Origin: Nitrosomonas sp.
GTDB taxonomy: Bacteria > Pseudomonadota > Gammaproteobacteria > Burkholderiales > Nitrosomonadaceae
Assembly (NCBI GenBank): GCA_024281825.1
Contig: JAMWZY010000004.1
Span: forward strand, 62,001 to 126,000
Reading direction: 5' to 3'
DNA: 64,000 bases
This document shows, one piece after another, positions 39,788 through 48,147 of the stretch (position 1 is the first letter of the stretch; every line of letters begins with the position of its first letter). Both the position numbers and the translations under genes were made by a program. The notes beneath the pieces are model-generated. The model was not told the origin of the DNA. It did not search any database and saw nothing but the letters and a program-made list of their open reading frames with translations.

Positions 39788-40414
39788 TTAACTCCTGCCG
39801 TTATGATCATTATACAACCTTGTGAGAATTTTTCTTGCATGAAACATTCTTGTTTTTACCGTGTTTTCAGGACACTGCATGATTTCCGATATTTCTTGAT
39901 AATGCAATCCTTGATAATAAGTCATTTCTACCACAGCACGTTGTTCGGTAGAGAGCTTGTCAAACGCAACCTCAAGCCAATTATTAATCTCAATTTCTGT
40001 TATCCAACTAGCGCTACTATCAGGAAAATAATCTTGTTCATCTGTAAATTCGTCAGATTGTTCTTCCCTGATCCAGTTCTGACGCGAGTTTTTTAACGCT
40101 TTTAAATAAGCAATTCCCAAAATCCACGTTGAAGGACGGCATACCTGATCATAGCTAGAAGCTTTTTCCCAAACAACATACATCACATCATTGATGACTT
40201 CCTCTATGCCATTTAACCGCCGTGTTACATGAAAGATAAATTGATATAGTCGATTAAAATAAATTTTATAGAGTTGTTCAAATGCTTTTTCATCACCGCT
40301 AGCAGTTTCTGCGATCAAATTCCGTTCAAGCGCATGCTGCTCTTTTGAGTGATAAGATGGTTGCGATTTTAGTTCCGATGAATCGCGCATATTGTCTGTA
40401 AAATCAATCCCCAT
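39788..40414 (-). CDS. ECF-type RNA polymerase sigma factor
   Basis: A 208-aa group 4 sigma factor. Region 2 spans about 40-105 (DEKAFEQLYKIYFNRLYQFI, then EVINDVMYVVWEKA). Region 4 spans about 148-200, with LSTEQRAVVEMTYYQGLHYQEI and the helix-turn-helix CPENTVKTRMFHARKILT. Between them lies an acidic linker. A 30-residue polar extension precedes region 2; an internal ATG at residue 9 could be the start instead. It is the first gene of a three-gene operon with an anti-sigma factor and an S8 protease. The target promoters cannot be told, but autoregulation is usual for this class. Confidence 0.92.
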   Translation of the reverse strand: MGIDFTDNMRDSSELKSQPSYHSKEQHALERNLIAETASGDEKAFEQLYKIYFNRLYQFIFHVTRRLNGIEEVINDVMYVVWEKASSYDQVCRPSTWILGIAYLKALKNSRQNWIREEQSDEFTDEQDYFPDSSASWITEIEINNWLEVAFDKLSTEQRAVVEMTYYQGLHYQEISEIMQCPENTVKTRMFHARKILTRLYNDHNGRS

Positions 40415-40520
40415 TGCTGAGTTTATATAATAGGATATATCACTTAATTATTGTTTTGTGACCGTGTATTCCTTATGCAATGCAAATAGTTCAATTTTTT
40501 TTCGTAAATTGAAAAAAAAA

Positions 40521-41261
40521 CTAAAACCCGAAAGTAAGGGAAAATACAATGCGATGATCCACGACATGGGGCTCAAATCCCCAATGTGGGGCAACATTGG
40601 AATGATGATGTGCTGTTTCAATACCCCCAAAATAGCGTACATCGGCACCAATATTACGAGAAAAGTGCAGCGTCATCCCAGCATTCCAATAAAGATAATT
40701 ATAAGTTAACACTTTCTTTTGGTTGTTATATCCCAATAGGGCTGATAACTCTAAAGCATTGGAAATAGGGTAGCGTCCCATCACTTCAAAACTATAGGAC
40801 ATGTGATTTTGTTGATAACTGTTTTCTGAAAAATTGACATTAGCAGTCAATAAGTCACGAAAGTGCGTATAGAAATAAAAAAGATTGTAGTCAACTACTT
40901 GCCCGAAGATTTTGCCATCATAGATATAGCGCATCCATTCGGCATTAAAATGCCAGTCGTTTGATAGTTTATAGGCATAACCCGCATAGGGCACGAATTC
41001 CAAATTCGAGCGATCTTGATGCCCTTGATCAGCAAAATTAATAGTTGATGCATAGGTACCTACGTATAAGCCTTTGCTAAATGTATAGTCAATATTGGCT
41101 TGAAAAGCCGGCTTCCCGTCACTTTTGGAGTATCCACGCCAAATGTAATCTGTAGTACCGGTTACGCTACCACTCAATTGTGCATATGAATTGATTGAAT
41201 AAACTAGAAATAGCAAAAAAACGGCATATTGAGAACTTGTTAGGTACTGTCCAAAAGTCAT
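40521..41261 (-). CDS. TorF family putative porin
   Basis: About 246 aa. The signal peptide (1-28, ending INSYA) is followed by an outer-membrane beta-barrel. The start of the mature part, LSGSVTGTTDYIWRGYSKSDGKPAFQANIDYTF (read as overlapping pieces), is the signature of the TorF/'Gcw_chp' family, with RGYS and alternating strands. The protein ends in LTFGF, a proper C-terminal Phe for BAM recognition. The frame is open 52 codons upstream, but ATG at 41261 is the one that opens a signal peptide. No good ribosome site precedes it. It is upstream of and co-oriented with the ECF operon, though 106 bp separate them. The transported solute is unknown. Confidence 0.8.
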   Translation of the reverse strand: MTFGQYLTSSQYAVFLLFLVYSINSYAQLSGSVTGTTDYIWRGYSKSDGKPAFQANIDYTFSKGLYVGTYASTINFADQGHQDRSNLEFVPYAGYAYKLSNDWHFNAEWMRYIYDGKIFGQVVDYNLFYFYTHFRDLLTANVNFSENSYQQNHMSYSFEVMGRYPISNALELSALLGYNNQKKVLTYNYLYWNAGMTLHFSRNIGADVRYFGGIETAHHHSNVAPHWGFEPHVVDHRIVFSLTFGF

Positions 41262-41640
41262 CTTGGGCCGTTGCGCAATAAACTGTGTTGCATTGTTGTT
41301 TGCATCAATATTTCCCCAGATTTTTTTGAATAAAAAATTGCCTTCACACAGTAGATCACACCACCAAACTATTCGAGCCAGGAAGCTCTCAGTTATAGCA
41401 ATTATCATATAAAACAATTTGTTATTTGTATTTTGAATCTTCTTTTTAAGTTTCTTTAAAAAGATTTGAACCTTTCTTTGCTTTGCAGAAATAAACGACG
41501 TGTAAGAAGAGAAATAACATATTTTCTCATCATACTAAATAAAGCTTACATGTAGAAATTTGCTTGTATTCTTTTTTATGTAAATTTTTATATGTGAAAT
41601 TTCACAAAAAATCAAATCCAATCAATGGAGGATCACAGTA
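41262..41640. other. Divergent intergenic region between the porin and a small secreted protein
   Basis: About 380 bases, very AT-rich toward the right. It must carry both promoters. The only clear element is the palindrome at 41593. The part next to the porin stays open in the porin frame, but no start signal supports a longer protein. Confidence 0.5.
41593..41606. promoter_or_regulatory. 14-bp perfect palindrome before the small secreted protein gene
   Basis: TGTGAAATTTCACA is an exact palindrome 34 bases upstream of the ATG. It looks like a CRP half-site pair but with a 4-base rather than 6-base spacer, so a different dimeric regulator is more likely. Confidence 0.45.
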
Positions 41641-42036
41641 ATGAAATTAACAATAATGAAAGCATCAACAGCCTTGACTGTAGTATTCGCAATTTTCGCA
41701 ACATCATTACCAGCATCGGATGCTGATGCTGCAAGTATTCTGGTTAAGTGCGAAAAACGCTCTAATCGCTCTAAAGTTTCTGTAGATGGCAATAATTTGG
41801 TACCCGGTACTTATACTGCAAAAATTATCTCTGGCGATAATACCAAACGATCTGCTCCCAAATCATCTACCGGTGATGAAGTGGAATTTGATTTTGATAG
41901 CGACGCAGGTGATGTGGCTGAAGGTGCAACACGCATCAGCCGCAACTTTATCCAAGGCGGAAAAGTTACTGGACAACTGATTAATGCTAAAGGATTTACA
42001 GTTGCCCAAACGACAAGAACCTGCACAGTGAAATAG
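41641..42036 (+). CDS. Small secreted protein of unknown function
   Basis: A 131-aa exported protein with a signal peptide cleaved near DADAAS (about residue 30). The mature part has two cysteines (in LVKCEKRSNR and RTCTVK), likely one disulfide joining the two ends. It is made of short strand-like segments and an acidic stretch DEVEFDFDSDAGD. I do not recognise a family. GGAGG lies ten bases before the ATG and a good terminator follows, so it is a single-gene unit that may be well expressed. Its neighbours are a porin (divergent) and a cupredoxin protein. Confidence 0.75.
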   Translation: MKLTIMKASTALTVVFAIFATSLPASDADAASILVKCEKRSNRSKVSVDGNNLVPGTYTAKIISGDNTKRSAPKSSTGDEVEFDFDSDAGDVAEGATRISRNFIQGGKVTGQLINAKGFTVAQTTRTCTVK

Positions 42037-42061
42037 TAGTAAAAAACATTTAATTGCCTTG

Positions 42062-42113
42062 ACAGCCCTTAAGCACAATTTCACATCCCTCGGTTGCTTT
42101 TGGGCTGTTTTTC
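42062..42113 (+). terminator. Intrinsic terminator after the small secreted protein gene
   Basis: ACAGCCC (42062-42068) pairs with GGGCTGT (42102-42108). An inner stem AAGCA/TGCTT extends it across a two-base internal loop. The right arm runs into TTTTT. Confidence 0.8.
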
Positions 42114-42379
42114 TTGCAAGTACTGACAGCGAATATAGACAGGTATTGTTAACAGTAATGCCTATTTTGTCTTGTGATGAATAAAAACTAAGAAAACACT
42201 AATCATAATCAAAGCCTATTCCAATTGAATAAGTTTTTTTGCGCAACACCATAATTATAAAAATGAATTCAAGTTGTTCTAATCTTAAATATACAAAACT
42301 TACTGCTCCGATTTTATCGGAAAGTAAGTCGTTTATATATTTTATACGAACACTGTTAACTCATTAGGAGGGTTATTTA
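42114..42379. other. Leader region of the cupredoxin gene
   Basis: About 265 AT-rich bases. It holds CCGAT-TTT-ATCGG near 42310, a small hairpin, and a 34-codon frame (42263-42367) with no ribosome site whose stop overlaps the next gene's GGAGG. No clear promoter was seen. Confidence 0.35.
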
Positions 42380-44218
42380 ATGCTTCGTTATTTTTTTAAC
42401 AGGATCTTCAATGCAACAGTTTCATTATCGATACTGCTGGCCATGTCAACTGTTGGAAGCGCTTTTGCTGGCGACAATGAGATCAAATTTGAACTGACTG
42501 ATAACCCAGGGCGCTGGTTCGATACAGGGGTAGCTGTCGCTGGAAATCGGTCAATTGCCATTGCTACACCAGGAGTTCGGGTTAAATTTTCTGGCAATTC
42601 AAATACCGTGCATACCAGAACCAGTTTGATTTATCCTACTGGCGCTGCGAATATGCCATTCAATACCGAGCCGACCAAAGGTGGCGATGAGGTGGTTCTA
42701 AATACACCCGGCTTATACGTTTTTACCTGCAGTATTCATCCCTATATGTTTGGTGCTGTGATTGTTGACAATCCTAATACCAGTGGTCTGGATCTGGGTT
42801 CGTCCATTAGTTTAATCAATGGTATTACGGTTCCAACCAGTAGCGATTTGGCGACACGTTTGTTGCGCACTTTCTTTATCGCAACCAATCCTGCCAATTG
42901 GCAGGATTATGCAAGCAGTGCTCCTTGGCATATTAATTATCCTAATGTCGATGTACGTGTAGATATTGGTGTAGTGAATTTACCCCAGGTTCTCAATGCG
43001 CGTTATAAAAACGATATTCCTTTGGAAGCATTGGAAAATCCTAAGATATCTGCAGTAGGGGAAGTTTGGGTTGCCACGCAGTTCGAAACGACCCAAAGAA
43101 AAAATAAACCCGGTACGGTGTCTTCTGTCGATGGCACTTCATGGAAAGTGACTCGAAAAGTAGCATTGCCATCCATACAAATGAACAATCCTCACAATAT
43201 GTGGACCGACAAGAACCAGACGGTCATTTATGTCACTCAATGGTTTGACAAAAAACTGACTGTTTATGATCGTAAGACGGGTGCATTGATCCGTAATATA
43301 TCGGTGGGCGAGGCACCTGCTCATGTCATGACATTGACTGACTCTGATCGCATCCATATTACTAATAATGGCGATACCCGAACAGATTCGGTGATGGAAC
43401 TTAGTCCCTTGGCAACAAATGTATTACGCCGAGTTGATATTGGTCGTGGTAATCCTCATGCACATTGGATGAGTCATGACGGCAAAATGATGGTGACTCC
43501 CAATGTATTGACGGGTGATACCACACAGTACAATTTTAGGAGTAATAGCATCGAAGCGATATTACCTGTGAGTGGCCCATTGAGCCATCCTTTAGCGACC
43601 GGCATGATGCCCGATGCCAGCAAGTACTACGTGGCTAATTTATTGGATAGCACAATTACGGTAGTAGACATGAATACACATCATGTCATTAAACATATTA
43701 ATCTGATCGAACATTACGATCCAATCAAAGGTACTGTTTCTGGTCCAGTTGGTGCATTACCTATCCAAACGCCGGTGTCTCCCGATGGTAAAAACATGGT
43801 AACAGCCAATACTCTGACAGGTACGATAACTATTGTCGACACCAGACCCGGTCTTGTCACGACGGATGAAATCGTGGCTATGTTGCCTTGCGATCCAGGC
43901 TGTCATGGTGTGCAATACGGGGCTAAAAAAGGCGGTGGCTATTATGCTTATGTTTCCAGTAAGTTTTCTAACCGCATGCTAGTTGTTGATCCTGATCCAA
44001 ACGGTGACGGAGACCCCGCCGATGCTGCTGTGGTTGGTAAAATCGGGTTGTTTGCCAAAAGCACTACGGCTCGTGATGATGTAATCACAACCAATGCAGG
44101 TATGGGAGGGCAAGGGATATTACCGATTCCGGTAATCTATAACGGTTGGGTGCAAAATCTACCCCCATATTGGGGTAATCAGCTCACTGCAGCACAACGC
44201 AATCCAATTAAACAGTAA
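42380..44218 (+). CDS. Secreted cupredoxin-YVTN beta-propeller protein
   Basis: A 612-aa periplasmic protein. A signal peptide (1-30, ending AFA) is followed by a cupredoxin domain (about 32-130). The type 1 copper ligands are His78 (NTVHTR), Cys117, His120 and Met123 (FTCSIHPYMFG). A linker leads into a YVTN/YncE-type beta-propeller (about 210-570), seen as repeated blades such as VIYVTQWFDKKLTVYDRKTG and YYVANLLDSTITVVDMNT. Several His residues in the propeller (PHNMW, NPHAHWM, PLSHP, GCHG) recur at blade edges and could bind metal. TAGGAGGG precedes the ATG. Such proteins are common in ammonia oxidisers. A redox or copper-handling role is likely but not shown. Confidence 0.8.
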   Translation: MLRYFFNRIFNATVSLSILLAMSTVGSAFAGDNEIKFELTDNPGRWFDTGVAVAGNRSIAIATPGVRVKFSGNSNTVHTRTSLIYPTGAANMPFNTEPTKGGDEVVLNTPGLYVFTCSIHPYMFGAVIVDNPNTSGLDLGSSISLINGITVPTSSDLATRLLRTFFIATNPANWQDYASSAPWHINYPNVDVRVDIGVVNLPQVLNARYKNDIPLEALENPKISAVGEVWVATQFETTQRKNKPGTVSSVDGTSWKVTRKVALPSIQMNNPHNMWTDKNQTVIYVTQWFDKKLTVYDRKTGALIRNISVGEAPAHVMTLTDSDRIHITNNGDTRTDSVMELSPLATNVLRRVDIGRGNPHAHWMSHDGKMMVTPNVLTGDTTQYNFRSNSIEAILPVSGPLSHPLATGMMPDASKYYVANLLDSTITVVDMNTHHVIKHINLIEHYDPIKGTVSGPVGALPIQTPVSPDGKNMVTANTLTGTITIVDTRPGLVTTDEIVAMLPCDPGCHGVQYGAKKGGGYYAYVSSKFSNRMLVVDPDPNGDGDPADAAVVGKIGLFAKSTTARDDVITTNAGMGGQGILPIPVIYNGWVQNLPPYWGNQLTAAQRNPIKQ

Positions 44219-44321
44219 GTGAGTATATGACAAATATCACTGCATATCGGGTATTTGTGCCATTGTTTTTCTCGGTATGCTGTAATTTAATTGAGTTTAA
44301 ATAACTAACTAGGAGCAAAAA

Positions 44322-44945
44322 ATGAGTTCAGGAAGTGATGATTTCAATGATGACTCTCCCCAATCAGGAAGTCATAAACAATTCAAATTTACTATCAGTA
44401 ATGGTGTAGTTACCCAGGTTCTCGAATTTAAAGATGGTTCGTACCAATCGAAATCAATTGATGCCGATGATATTTACACAGTTGGTGCGAATGGTGTGGT
44501 GGAACATCGTGAATTGAAGTTATTGGGAACGGAAATTACACGTTATGCTGATGCCGATGGTGACGGTGTATACAACCGGATTTCTGAACAATGGATTGGT
44601 AGTCGCTTCGTATTGAAAGATGACCTCAAGTATTCACCAACCAATGGTAATGATTTCATTGCCGTTCGTGGTGGCGAAGATTGTCATGGTGGACAGGGAT
44701 CTGATGATTTTGTCATTCGTGAGGCAAATCATCTGCGAATTGGCGACTTCTTTTCTAGTGATGACGATCTGGTGTTCGATACGGGGTTGGGCTTAACTTC
44801 AAGAGATCACTTGGCTAGTTTTATCCATGAAATTCGCCAGGAAGGTGACAATTTTGTTGTGGATTTTGGCCCTGGTGTCTCTATTACGCTGGTTGGTGTG
44901 CATTCCCACCAGATTTCTTGGGATGATGTCAGCGTGCTAAGCTAA
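44322..44945 (+). CDS. Small RTX-like calcium-binding protein, probable type I secretion substrate
   Basis: A 207-aa acidic protein without a signal peptide. A calcium loop DADGDGVYN lies at 77-85. A short RTX segment at about 108-131 includes NGNDFI and one good nonapeptide, GGQGSDDFV. The last 15 residues, HSHQISWDDVSVLS, look like the C-terminal uncleaved signal of RTX exoproteins. Such proteins leave the cell by a type I secretion system and fold on meeting calcium. No transporter genes are nearby. The function is unknown; there are too few repeats for a toxin or adhesin. AGGAGC precedes the ATG. Confidence 0.65.
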   Translation: MSSGSDDFNDDSPQSGSHKQFKFTISNGVVTQVLEFKDGSYQSKSIDADDIYTVGANGVVEHRELKLLGTEITRYADADGDGVYNRISEQWIGSRFVLKDDLKYSPTNGNDFIAVRGGEDCHGGQGSDDFVIREANHLRIGDFFSSDDDLVFDTGLGLTSRDHLASFIHEIRQEGDNFVVDFGPGVSITLVGVHSHQISWDDVSVLS

Positions 44946-45080
44946 TTACAGCTTATGTTCGTGTAACAGTAGCGGTTGGCAGAGGATGGTTGGTATGCAA
45001 AACTTACTCTGCTATCACGCTTACTGTTATAAAAATTCAGGTAAAAAGAGCTTTAAGCCGCAGCTAGATTATTGCAACGT

Positions 45081-45488
45081 TTATGATTTGATCGCTGAAT
45101 GACAAGCGGTCTTCCATTCCAATTCACTCATGCTTCCAGGTTGAATTTTTTCCCACTTTTGGGGTTGATTGTAAGAGCGTACCAAGTCTCCCTTTTCCAT
45201 GTTCCAACTAAAAAGGGAAAAAGACAGCATTCGCATTTGTTCTTCTTCGCAGTCGTATTCACGGCGTATTTTTTCGGACAAGAAATTAAAGCCAGAGACT
45301 TTTTGCTCAGTATTGTAATCAAAAAGTACCCACATTTTGACCCGATTGTTTGCTTTTCGAGCTGAAGTCAAGTCTACATAGGCTGTGTAGCCGTCCCTTT
45401 TCTCACTTTCACCAATTTTTTTCCATTCAGCTACTGCATGGGTGTTGGCAAAAAATAAAATCAAAACCAAAGCAAGCAAATATTTCAT
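45081..45488 (-). CDS. Surface-adhesin protein E-like exported protein
   Basis: A 135-aa exported protein with a signal peptide (1-20). The mature part reads EWKKIGESEKRDGYTAYVDLTS and VKMWVLFDYN, then YDCEEEQMRMLSFSLFS, the usual pattern of the protein E-like domain often annotated in betaproteobacteria. Two Cys (one in YDCEEE, one in KTACHS) can form a disulfide. In Haemophilus, protein E binds host matrix proteins. In free-living bacteria the role is not known, so the adhesin name should not be taken literally. It stands alone between unrelated genes. Confidence 0.7.
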   Translation of the reverse strand: MKYLLALVLILFFANTHAVAEWKKIGESEKRDGYTAYVDLTSARKANNRVKMWVLFDYNTEQKVSGFNFLSEKIRREYDCEEEQMRMLSFSLFSWNMEKGDLVRSYNQPQKWEKIQPGSMSELEWKTACHSAIKS

Positions 45489-45572
45489 AATAGTTTTATC
45501 GCATTCCTCGCAGTAATAGCATTGTTAACCGATTTTACTGAACGCATCTACTCTTAATAAATTATAGTTCAA

Positions 45573-46688
45573 CTATGTTAACGCATTTAGTGCATCTGTG
45601 TACGTTATACCAAGATCTCGCGCTACGGCAGCATGTGTCAAATGCCCGCGATAAACATTCAAACCATCACGAAAATACTTATCATCGGTAAGCGCTTTAC
45701 GATAGCCTTTATTTGCAAGCGCCAGCACAAACGGCAAAGTAGCATTATTCAGAGCAAAAGTTGAAGTGCGCGCGACAGCGCCGGGCATATTGGAAACGCA
45801 ATAGTGCACCACTCCATCAACAGTAAAAAACGGATTAGCCAAGGTGGTTGGCTTTGAGGTTTCAAAACAACCGCCTTGATCGATAGCTACATCAACCAAT
45901 ACCGAACCACGCTTCATGCGACTTACCATTTCACGATTGACCAATTTGGGTGCTGTACCGCCAGGGATCAATACCGAACCAACGACCAAATCTGCGGTGG
46001 TAACGTATTCTTCCAGCGCATCGGTGGTCGAAAATATGGTATTTAATCTTGATCCGTATAGAGAATCCAATTGCTGGAGGCGAGAGATCGACTTTTCGAG
46101 TAGTGTAACGTGTGCTTCCATGCCCATTGCAATCCTAGCCGCATTAGTTCCAACCACGCCACCACCAATGATCACGACTTGTGCGGGAGGTACGCCTGAA
46201 ACGCCACCGAGTAAAATACCACGTCCACCTTGATTGAGTTCCAATGCATGCGCACCTGCTTGAATCGACATGCGACCCGCAACTTCACTCATTGGCGCCA
46301 GTAGAGGTAGCCCCCCCGATTTATCTGTGACGGTTTCATAAGCGATTGCAATACAACCAGAATTCAACAAGCCTTTTGCCTGAATTGGATCAGGTGCCAG
46401 ATGTAGGTAAGTAAAAATTACTTGACCTTCACGTAACAGTGGGATCTCGGATTTTTGTGGTTCCTTAACTTTAACAATTAGATCTGCTTGTGCAAAAATT
46501 TCTTCGGGTGTGCCAACTATTTGTGCCCCAGCCTCGCGATACTTGTCATTTCCCAGGTCGATTGATAATCCGGCATTTTCTTGCACTATCACTTGATGTC
46601 CATTGGCAATTAGCTCACGTATCGTAGTGGGGGTCAGTCCTACACGAGACTCGTGAGTTTTAATTTCTTTAGGTACGCCAATAAGCAT
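45573..46688 (-). CDS. ald: Alanine dehydrogenase Ald
   Basis: A 371-aa NAD-dependent enzyme that interconverts alanine with pyruvate and ammonia. It begins MLIGVPKEIKTHESRVGLTP. The catalytic His lies in FTYLHLAPD, pyruvate contacts are in PLLAPMSEVAGRM, and the Rossmann loop is VVIIGGGVVGTNAAR. VDVAIDQGGCFETSKPTT is a family signature. Length and motifs are normal. In an ammonia oxidiser it could serve ammonia assimilation, but the direction cannot be told from sequence. An SDR gene lies 28 bases upstream on the same strand. Confidence 0.96.
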   Translation of the reverse strand: MLIGVPKEIKTHESRVGLTPTTIRELIANGHQVIVQENAGLSIDLGNDKYREAGAQIVGTPEEIFAQADLIVKVKEPQKSEIPLLREGQVIFTYLHLAPDPIQAKGLLNSGCIAIAYETVTDKSGGLPLLAPMSEVAGRMSIQAGAHALELNQGGRGILLGGVSGVPPAQVVIIGGGVVGTNAARIAMGMEAHVTLLEKSISRLQQLDSLYGSRLNTIFSTTDALEEYVTTADLVVGSVLIPGGTAPKLVNREMVSRMKRGSVLVDVAIDQGGCFETSKPTTLANPFFTVDGVVHYCVSNMPGAVARTSTFALNNATLPFVLALANKGYRKALTDDKYFRDGLNVYRGHLTHAAVARDLGITYTDALNALT

Positions 46689-46716
46689 TTATTTCTCCAC
46701 AGGAATGAATTGTTTT

Positions 46717-47457
46717 CTAGATAATTCCACCATTAATTGCGATATTTTGCCCATTTATCCATTGTGCTTTGTCACTGACAAGAAACAAAACTACCTGTGC
46801 AATGTCATCGACTTCTCCAAGTCGACCCAATGCAGCCATCGCCGACATGCGTTCGATATCTTGAATCGTCTTACCTGCACGAAATAATTCCGTATCGATC
46901 GGCCCTGGTGACACGATATTTGCAGTAATGCCGCGCACACCCATTTCCCGAGCAAAAGTTCGCGTTAATTGCTCAATCGCAGCTTTAGTCGCAGCATAGG
47001 CCCCATACTTTGGTAACATCATGCGCGTTACGGTGCTAGAAATTGTCACGACTCGACCATTGTCAGAAATCTTAGTGGAGGCTTCTCGTAAGGCGTAGAA
47101 AACACTTTTGAAATTGATATCGGTGATACGGTCAAATTCATCGTCTTGAATGTGTGTTATTTCTTTAAAAAGTAGAATTCCTGCATTGTTAATGAGCAGA
47201 TCAATTGAACCAAAATGCGAAATGGATTTAGCGAAAAGCATTTTAACTGCCGTTGGATCACTGACATTGGCTTGTACTGCAATGCATTCGCCGTGGTGTT
47301 TTAGAATTTCTGCGCACACGTTATCGGCGGCTAATTGATTCTGCACATAATTAACCACCACTTTAGCACCGGCTTTAGCTAGCGCTAATGCAATTCCTGC
47401 ACCGATACCCCTGGAAGCGCCGGTTACGAGTGCAACTTTGCCTTGCAGTGATTTCAT
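46717..47457 (-). CDS. Short-chain dehydrogenase/reductase (FabG-like)
   Basis: A 246-aa classical SDR. The cofactor loop is VTGASRGIGAGIALAL, the NAG motif is INNAGIL, and the catalytic set is Ser (ISSTV), Tyr and Lys (YAATKAA), with the usual Asn in FKSVFYALREA. The Arg after the glycine loop suggests NADPH. It resembles 3-oxoacyl-ACP reductases, but the main fabG normally lies with other fab genes, so this is probably a paralogue with another substrate. It precedes ald in the same direction and may be co-transcribed. Confidence 0.88.
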   Translation of the reverse strand: MKSLQGKVALVTGASRGIGAGIALALAKAGAKVVVNYVQNQLAADNVCAEILKHHGECIAVQANVSDPTAVKMLFAKSISHFGSIDLLINNAGILLFKEITHIQDDEFDRITDINFKSVFYALREASTKISDNGRVVTISSTVTRMMLPKYGAYAATKAAIEQLTRTFAREMGVRGITANIVSPGPIDTELFRAGKTIQDIERMSAMAALGRLGEVDDIAQVVLFLVSDKAQWINGQNIAINGGII

Positions 47458-47490
47458 TTTTTATCCGAATATATAATGGTAGCAATCAAG

Positions 47491-48147
47491 CTATTGCGTG
47501 GCGCCATGTTTCTTTAATAAACTTACAATACTGAAGTAACCTGCTTTTTCTGCCCAGTTAAGTGAGTGCTCGCCATTTTCATTGCGAATATTGACATTAG
47601 CACCGCGCTCCAGCAATAATTCCGCTGCTCCGTAGTGATTACCCCTGACAGCCATCATTAACGCAGTTGTACCATTCGGAGACGTTGCGTCGATATCAGC
47701 TTTGGCATCGAGCAAGAAGCGAATAATATCCAGAAATCCGTTGGTCGAAGCATAGATTAATGGATTCCATCCTGCATGATGAATTTCCGCGCCTTTTGAA
47801 TAAAGCTGTTTTACCATGTCGGTGCGGCCATGATAACTGGCTAACATAATCGCTGTTTCACCATATTTGTTGCGAAGATTTGGATTTGCATTAAGCTTCA
47901 ACAAAAAATTGGTTAACCTTAAGTTGTCCGTTTGTGCTGCGATCATGAGGGGTGTATAGCCTTGCTGATTGGGTTGGTCAGCATTGGCGCCACTTTTGAT
48001 GGCCTCAGAAGCCAACGACAGGCTGTCTTTATCAATGGCACGAAAGAAATCGCCTTGAGCATCCGCTGCAGTATTGAGTGGTAATAAAAATGTGATTGTA
48101 GCTATTGGAATCGCCAGGAAATTAAGCTTAATGCGATTGCAATTCAT
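47491..48147 (-). CDS. Exported ankyrin-repeat protein
   Basis: A 218-aa protein from the ATG at 48147. A signal peptide (about 1-31, ending AADA) is followed by at least five ankyrin repeats, seen as GYTPLMIAAQTDNLRL, GETAIMLASYHGRTDM, GWNPLIYASTNGFLDI, GTTALMMAVRGNHYGA and GEHSLNWAEKAGYFSI. Such proteins act as periplasmic binding scaffolds. The partner is unknown. The start overlaps the end of tatD by 20 bases, so expression is coupled; a longer frame starting at 48204 lacks a signal peptide and is rejected. The tatD-ankyrin pair recurs in betaproteobacteria. Confidence 0.85.
   Translation of the reverse strand: MNCNRIKLNFLAIPIATITFLLPLNTAADAQGDFFRAIDKDSLSLASEAIKSGANADQPNQQGYTPLMIAAQTDNLRLTNFLLKLNANPNLRNKYGETAIMLASYHGRTDMVKQLYSKGAEIHHAGWNPLIYASTNGFLDIIRFLLDAKADIDATSPNGTTALMMAVRGNHYGAAELLLERGANVNIRNENGEHSLNWAEKAGYFSIVSLLKKHGATQ

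Noticed and set aside
41262..41417. 52-codon N-terminal extension of the TorF porin
   Set aside because: A signal peptide begins at ATG 41261. The extension starts from TTG or a poorly placed ATG and would hide the export signal.
41593..41606. CRP site
   Set aside because: The half-sites TGTGA and TCACA match, but the spacer is 4 bases instead of 6, which changes the helical phase; kept only as a generic palindrome.
42263..42367. 34-codon frame before the cupredoxin gene whose TAG overlaps the GGAGG
   Set aside because: The overlap looks like a coupled leader peptide, but no ribosome site precedes its ATG and the peptide has no notable composition.
44230..44258. ACAAATA/TATTTGT hairpin as terminator of the cupredoxin gene
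   Set aside because: The stem is short and AT-only apart from one pair, with a 15-base loop; the T-run is displaced, so termination is doubtful.
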